A DNA stretch of 6,971 nucleotides from an uncultured Actinomycetes bacterium. Lineage in GTDB: Bacteria > Actinomycetota > Thermoleophilia > Solirubrobacterales > 70-9. The notes beneath the pieces were generated by a model, which searched no databases, was not told the DNA's origin, and worked only from the letters and a program-made list of their open reading frames with translations. The stretch covers positions 1 through 6,971 of the forward strand of contig CAMPIP010000125.1 in NCBI GenBank assembly GCA_946886425.1, read 5' to 3'. Both the position numbers and the translations under genes were made by a program. How positions within the stretch are numbered: the first letter of the stretch is position 1; each line of letters opens with the position of its first letter. Positions 5,957 to 6,971 of the stretch are shown piece after piece.

Positions 5957-6364
5957 ATGAAGGTCCTCGACGCCTCGGTGTTGGTCGAGTACCTGGGTGC
6001 CGGCGACAGGGGCGCTGTCGTCCGCCGGCGCCTCCGGGCGACGCCGGGATGGCTCTGGGCCCCTCACCTCGTGGATGCCGAGGTGGGGCACGCGCTGCGA
6101 GCCGGTGTCCGGGCCGGTCGGATCACGCAGAAGGCCGCCAGGGGCGCCCTGGAGGACCTCACCCAGATGCGCCTCCAGCGGGTCTCCCACCACCTGCTGC
6201 TCGAGCGGGCCTGGAAGCTGCGCGACAACGTCAGCTTCTACGACGCGCTCTACGTGGCGCTGGCGGAAACTCTGGAAGCGCCGCTCCTGACCTTCGACGC
6301 CCGGCTGGCCCGGGCGCCGGGCCTGGGGGCGGAGGTCGAGCTCCTGCGGGGCCGTCAGCCGTAG
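5957..6364 (+). CDS. vapC: VapC-type PIN-domain ribonuclease toxin
   Basis: The 135-residue protein has the whole PIN-domain acidic set: Asp5 in the opening MKVLDASVLVEYL, Glu42 in DAEVGHAL, Asp96 in SFYDALYVALAE, and Asp114 in LLTFDARLARAPG. In this family these residues hold Mg2+ or Mn2+ and cut RNA, often tRNA or rRNA at specific sites; the target here cannot be told from sequence. Length is normal for VapC. All four positions are intact, so the toxin is probably active and held in check by the antitoxin 2 bases upstream. There is no ribosome-binding site, so translation is likely coupled to vapB. The last 10 bases overlap the end of a convergent minus-strand gene. Confidence 0.92.
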   Translation: MKVLDASVLVEYLGAGDRGAVVRRRLRATPGWLWAPHLVDAEVGHALRAGVRAGRITQKAARGALEDLTQMRLQRVSHHLLLERAWKLRDNVSFYDALYVALAETLEAPLLTFDARLARAPGLGAEVELLRGRQP

Positions 6365-6971
6365 AGGCTCTCGGAGGCGAGCTCGTCGGCTCGTCGGCTC
6401 CAGAGCTTCACCTGCATGAAGATCTCGTCGCCGTAGCCCTCGAGGGCGTCGAGGGCGAGGAGGGTGAAGCGGTCCTGGGTGACCAGCTCCTGGTCGACGG
6501 TCTCGGCCTCGAGCTCGGCGGTGGCGGCGACGGCGCCGCGGACCAGGGGGCGTCCCCAGACCAGGGTGACGGCGCCGGCGCGGCCGTTCTCGCCGCGCCA
6601 GCGGCCGACCACGTCGTCGTTGAGGTCGATCCGCCACTCGGGGTTGTCCTCGGCGAGGACGTCGGTGAAGTCGGCCTTGGCGGCGAAGTCGGCCGGCTCG
6701 CCCTCGGCGGGCTGCACGTAGGAGACGTGTCCGAACAGCTCCAGCGTCCCCTCCTCGCTCTCGGTCCGGGCCGAGCAGGGCACCCAGACGCGGCCGCCCC
6801 AGGCGCGATCGGGGAACCAGTCGACCTCGTCGGGCAGGGCCGCGCCCGCGGGAAGGTCGGCGATTTCCGCGACCGCCGCGGCGAAGGCCTCGCGCAGCCG
6901 CTCGGCGAAACGACCGTGCGGGATCCCCTCCTGGGTCGTGTCGGCGACGAAGCGCGGGATCGGGCGGGGGT
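6355..6971 (-). CDS. Protein of unknown function, C-terminal part (5' end outside window)
   Basis: I do not recognise this family. The minus-strand frame is open from the right edge to TGA at 6355-6357, giving at least 204 residues; the GTG at 6781-6783 is in frame but internal, because coding character continues upstream. The visible N-terminal part reads PRPIPRFVADTTQEGIPHGRF, then a helical, Ala-rich stretch, and the motif WFPDRAWGGRVWVP. Acidic segments with alternating hydrophobic residues follow (TLELFGHVSYV, GAVTLVWGRPLV, AATAELE), suggesting a beta-rich, soluble cytoplasmic protein with no signal or membrane segment in view. The tail ends with QVKLWSRRADELASESLYG. It converges on vapC with a 10-base overlap of 3' ends, so it is a separate transcription unit. 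Coding is supported by strong third-position GC and by absence of a better frame, not by homology. Confidence 0.7.
   Translation of the reverse strand, partial: PRPIPRFVADTTQEGIPHGRFAERLREAFAAAVAEIADLPAGAALPDEVDWFPDRAWGGRVWVPCSARTESEEGTLELFGHVSYVQPAEGEPADFAAKADFTDVLAEDNPEWRIDLNDDVVGRWRGENGRAGAVTLVWGRPLVRGAVAATAELEAETVDQELVTQDRFTLLALDALEGYGDEIFMQVKLWSRRADELASESLYG
6381..6400. repeat. 8-bp tandem repeat, 2.5 copies, inside the right-edge gene
   Basis: GCTCGTCG is repeated at 6381-6388 and 6389-6396, followed by GCTC. It lies near the 3' end of the minus-strand unknown gene and encodes part of SRRADELAS. Eight is not a multiple of three, so gain or loss of a unit would change the last residues of that protein. 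It may be chance in GC-rich DNA. Confidence 0.5.

Noticed and set aside
1..6971. CRISPR arrays, insertion sequences, prophage genes
   Set aside because: No regularly spaced repeats, transposase motifs or phage proteins are visible on either strand.

Overview
This is a very GC-rich bacterial window with dense packing, GTG starts next to ATG starts, and almost no Shine-Dalgarno sequences. The gene content points to a deep-branching actinobacterium, most likely class Thermoleophilia (Solirubrobacterales or Gaiellales type). The best evidence is the large exported DUF1906 protein, whose N-terminal, middle and C-terminal accessory domains are of types I associate with secreted proteins of Actinobacteria and Solirubrobacterales. 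This assignment is from memory and was not checked by a search.

Left part (2-3586, plus strand): a tight run of five genes. These are the C-terminal end of a CPBP-type membrane protease, an exported L,D-transpeptidase with an Ig-like and a peptidoglycan-binding-like region, an atypical NAD(P)-binding SDR that lacks the usual YxxxK pair, orotate phosphoribosyltransferase (pyrE), and a YceH/DUF480 protein. The first three are 4-10 bases apart. pyrE follows after 68 bases that contain a perfect 7-bp hairpin, and it overlaps yceH by one base (TGATG). The first two genes belong to the cell envelope, pyrE makes pyrimidine nucleotides, and the SDR and YceH roles are unknown.

Middle (3587-5576): a short hairpin lies between the convergent yceH and a 602-residue secreted DUF1906 (GH25-like, Rv2525c-like) protein on the minus strand. 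A tRNA-Arg with anticodon CCT lies 53 bases upstream of that gene on the same strand.

Right part (5577-6971): a roughly 150-base intergenic region with an inverted repeat around a -10-like box leads into a VapBC toxin-antitoxin pair (ribbon-helix-helix antitoxin, PIN-domain toxin). The vapC 3' end overlaps a convergent, partial minus-strand gene of unknown function that runs off the right edge.

I see no CRISPR array, transposase, phage gene or replication origin. The parts most worth a second look are the vapB control region, the multi-domain DUF1906 protein, the SDR without its catalytic pair, and the unrecognised gene at the right edge.
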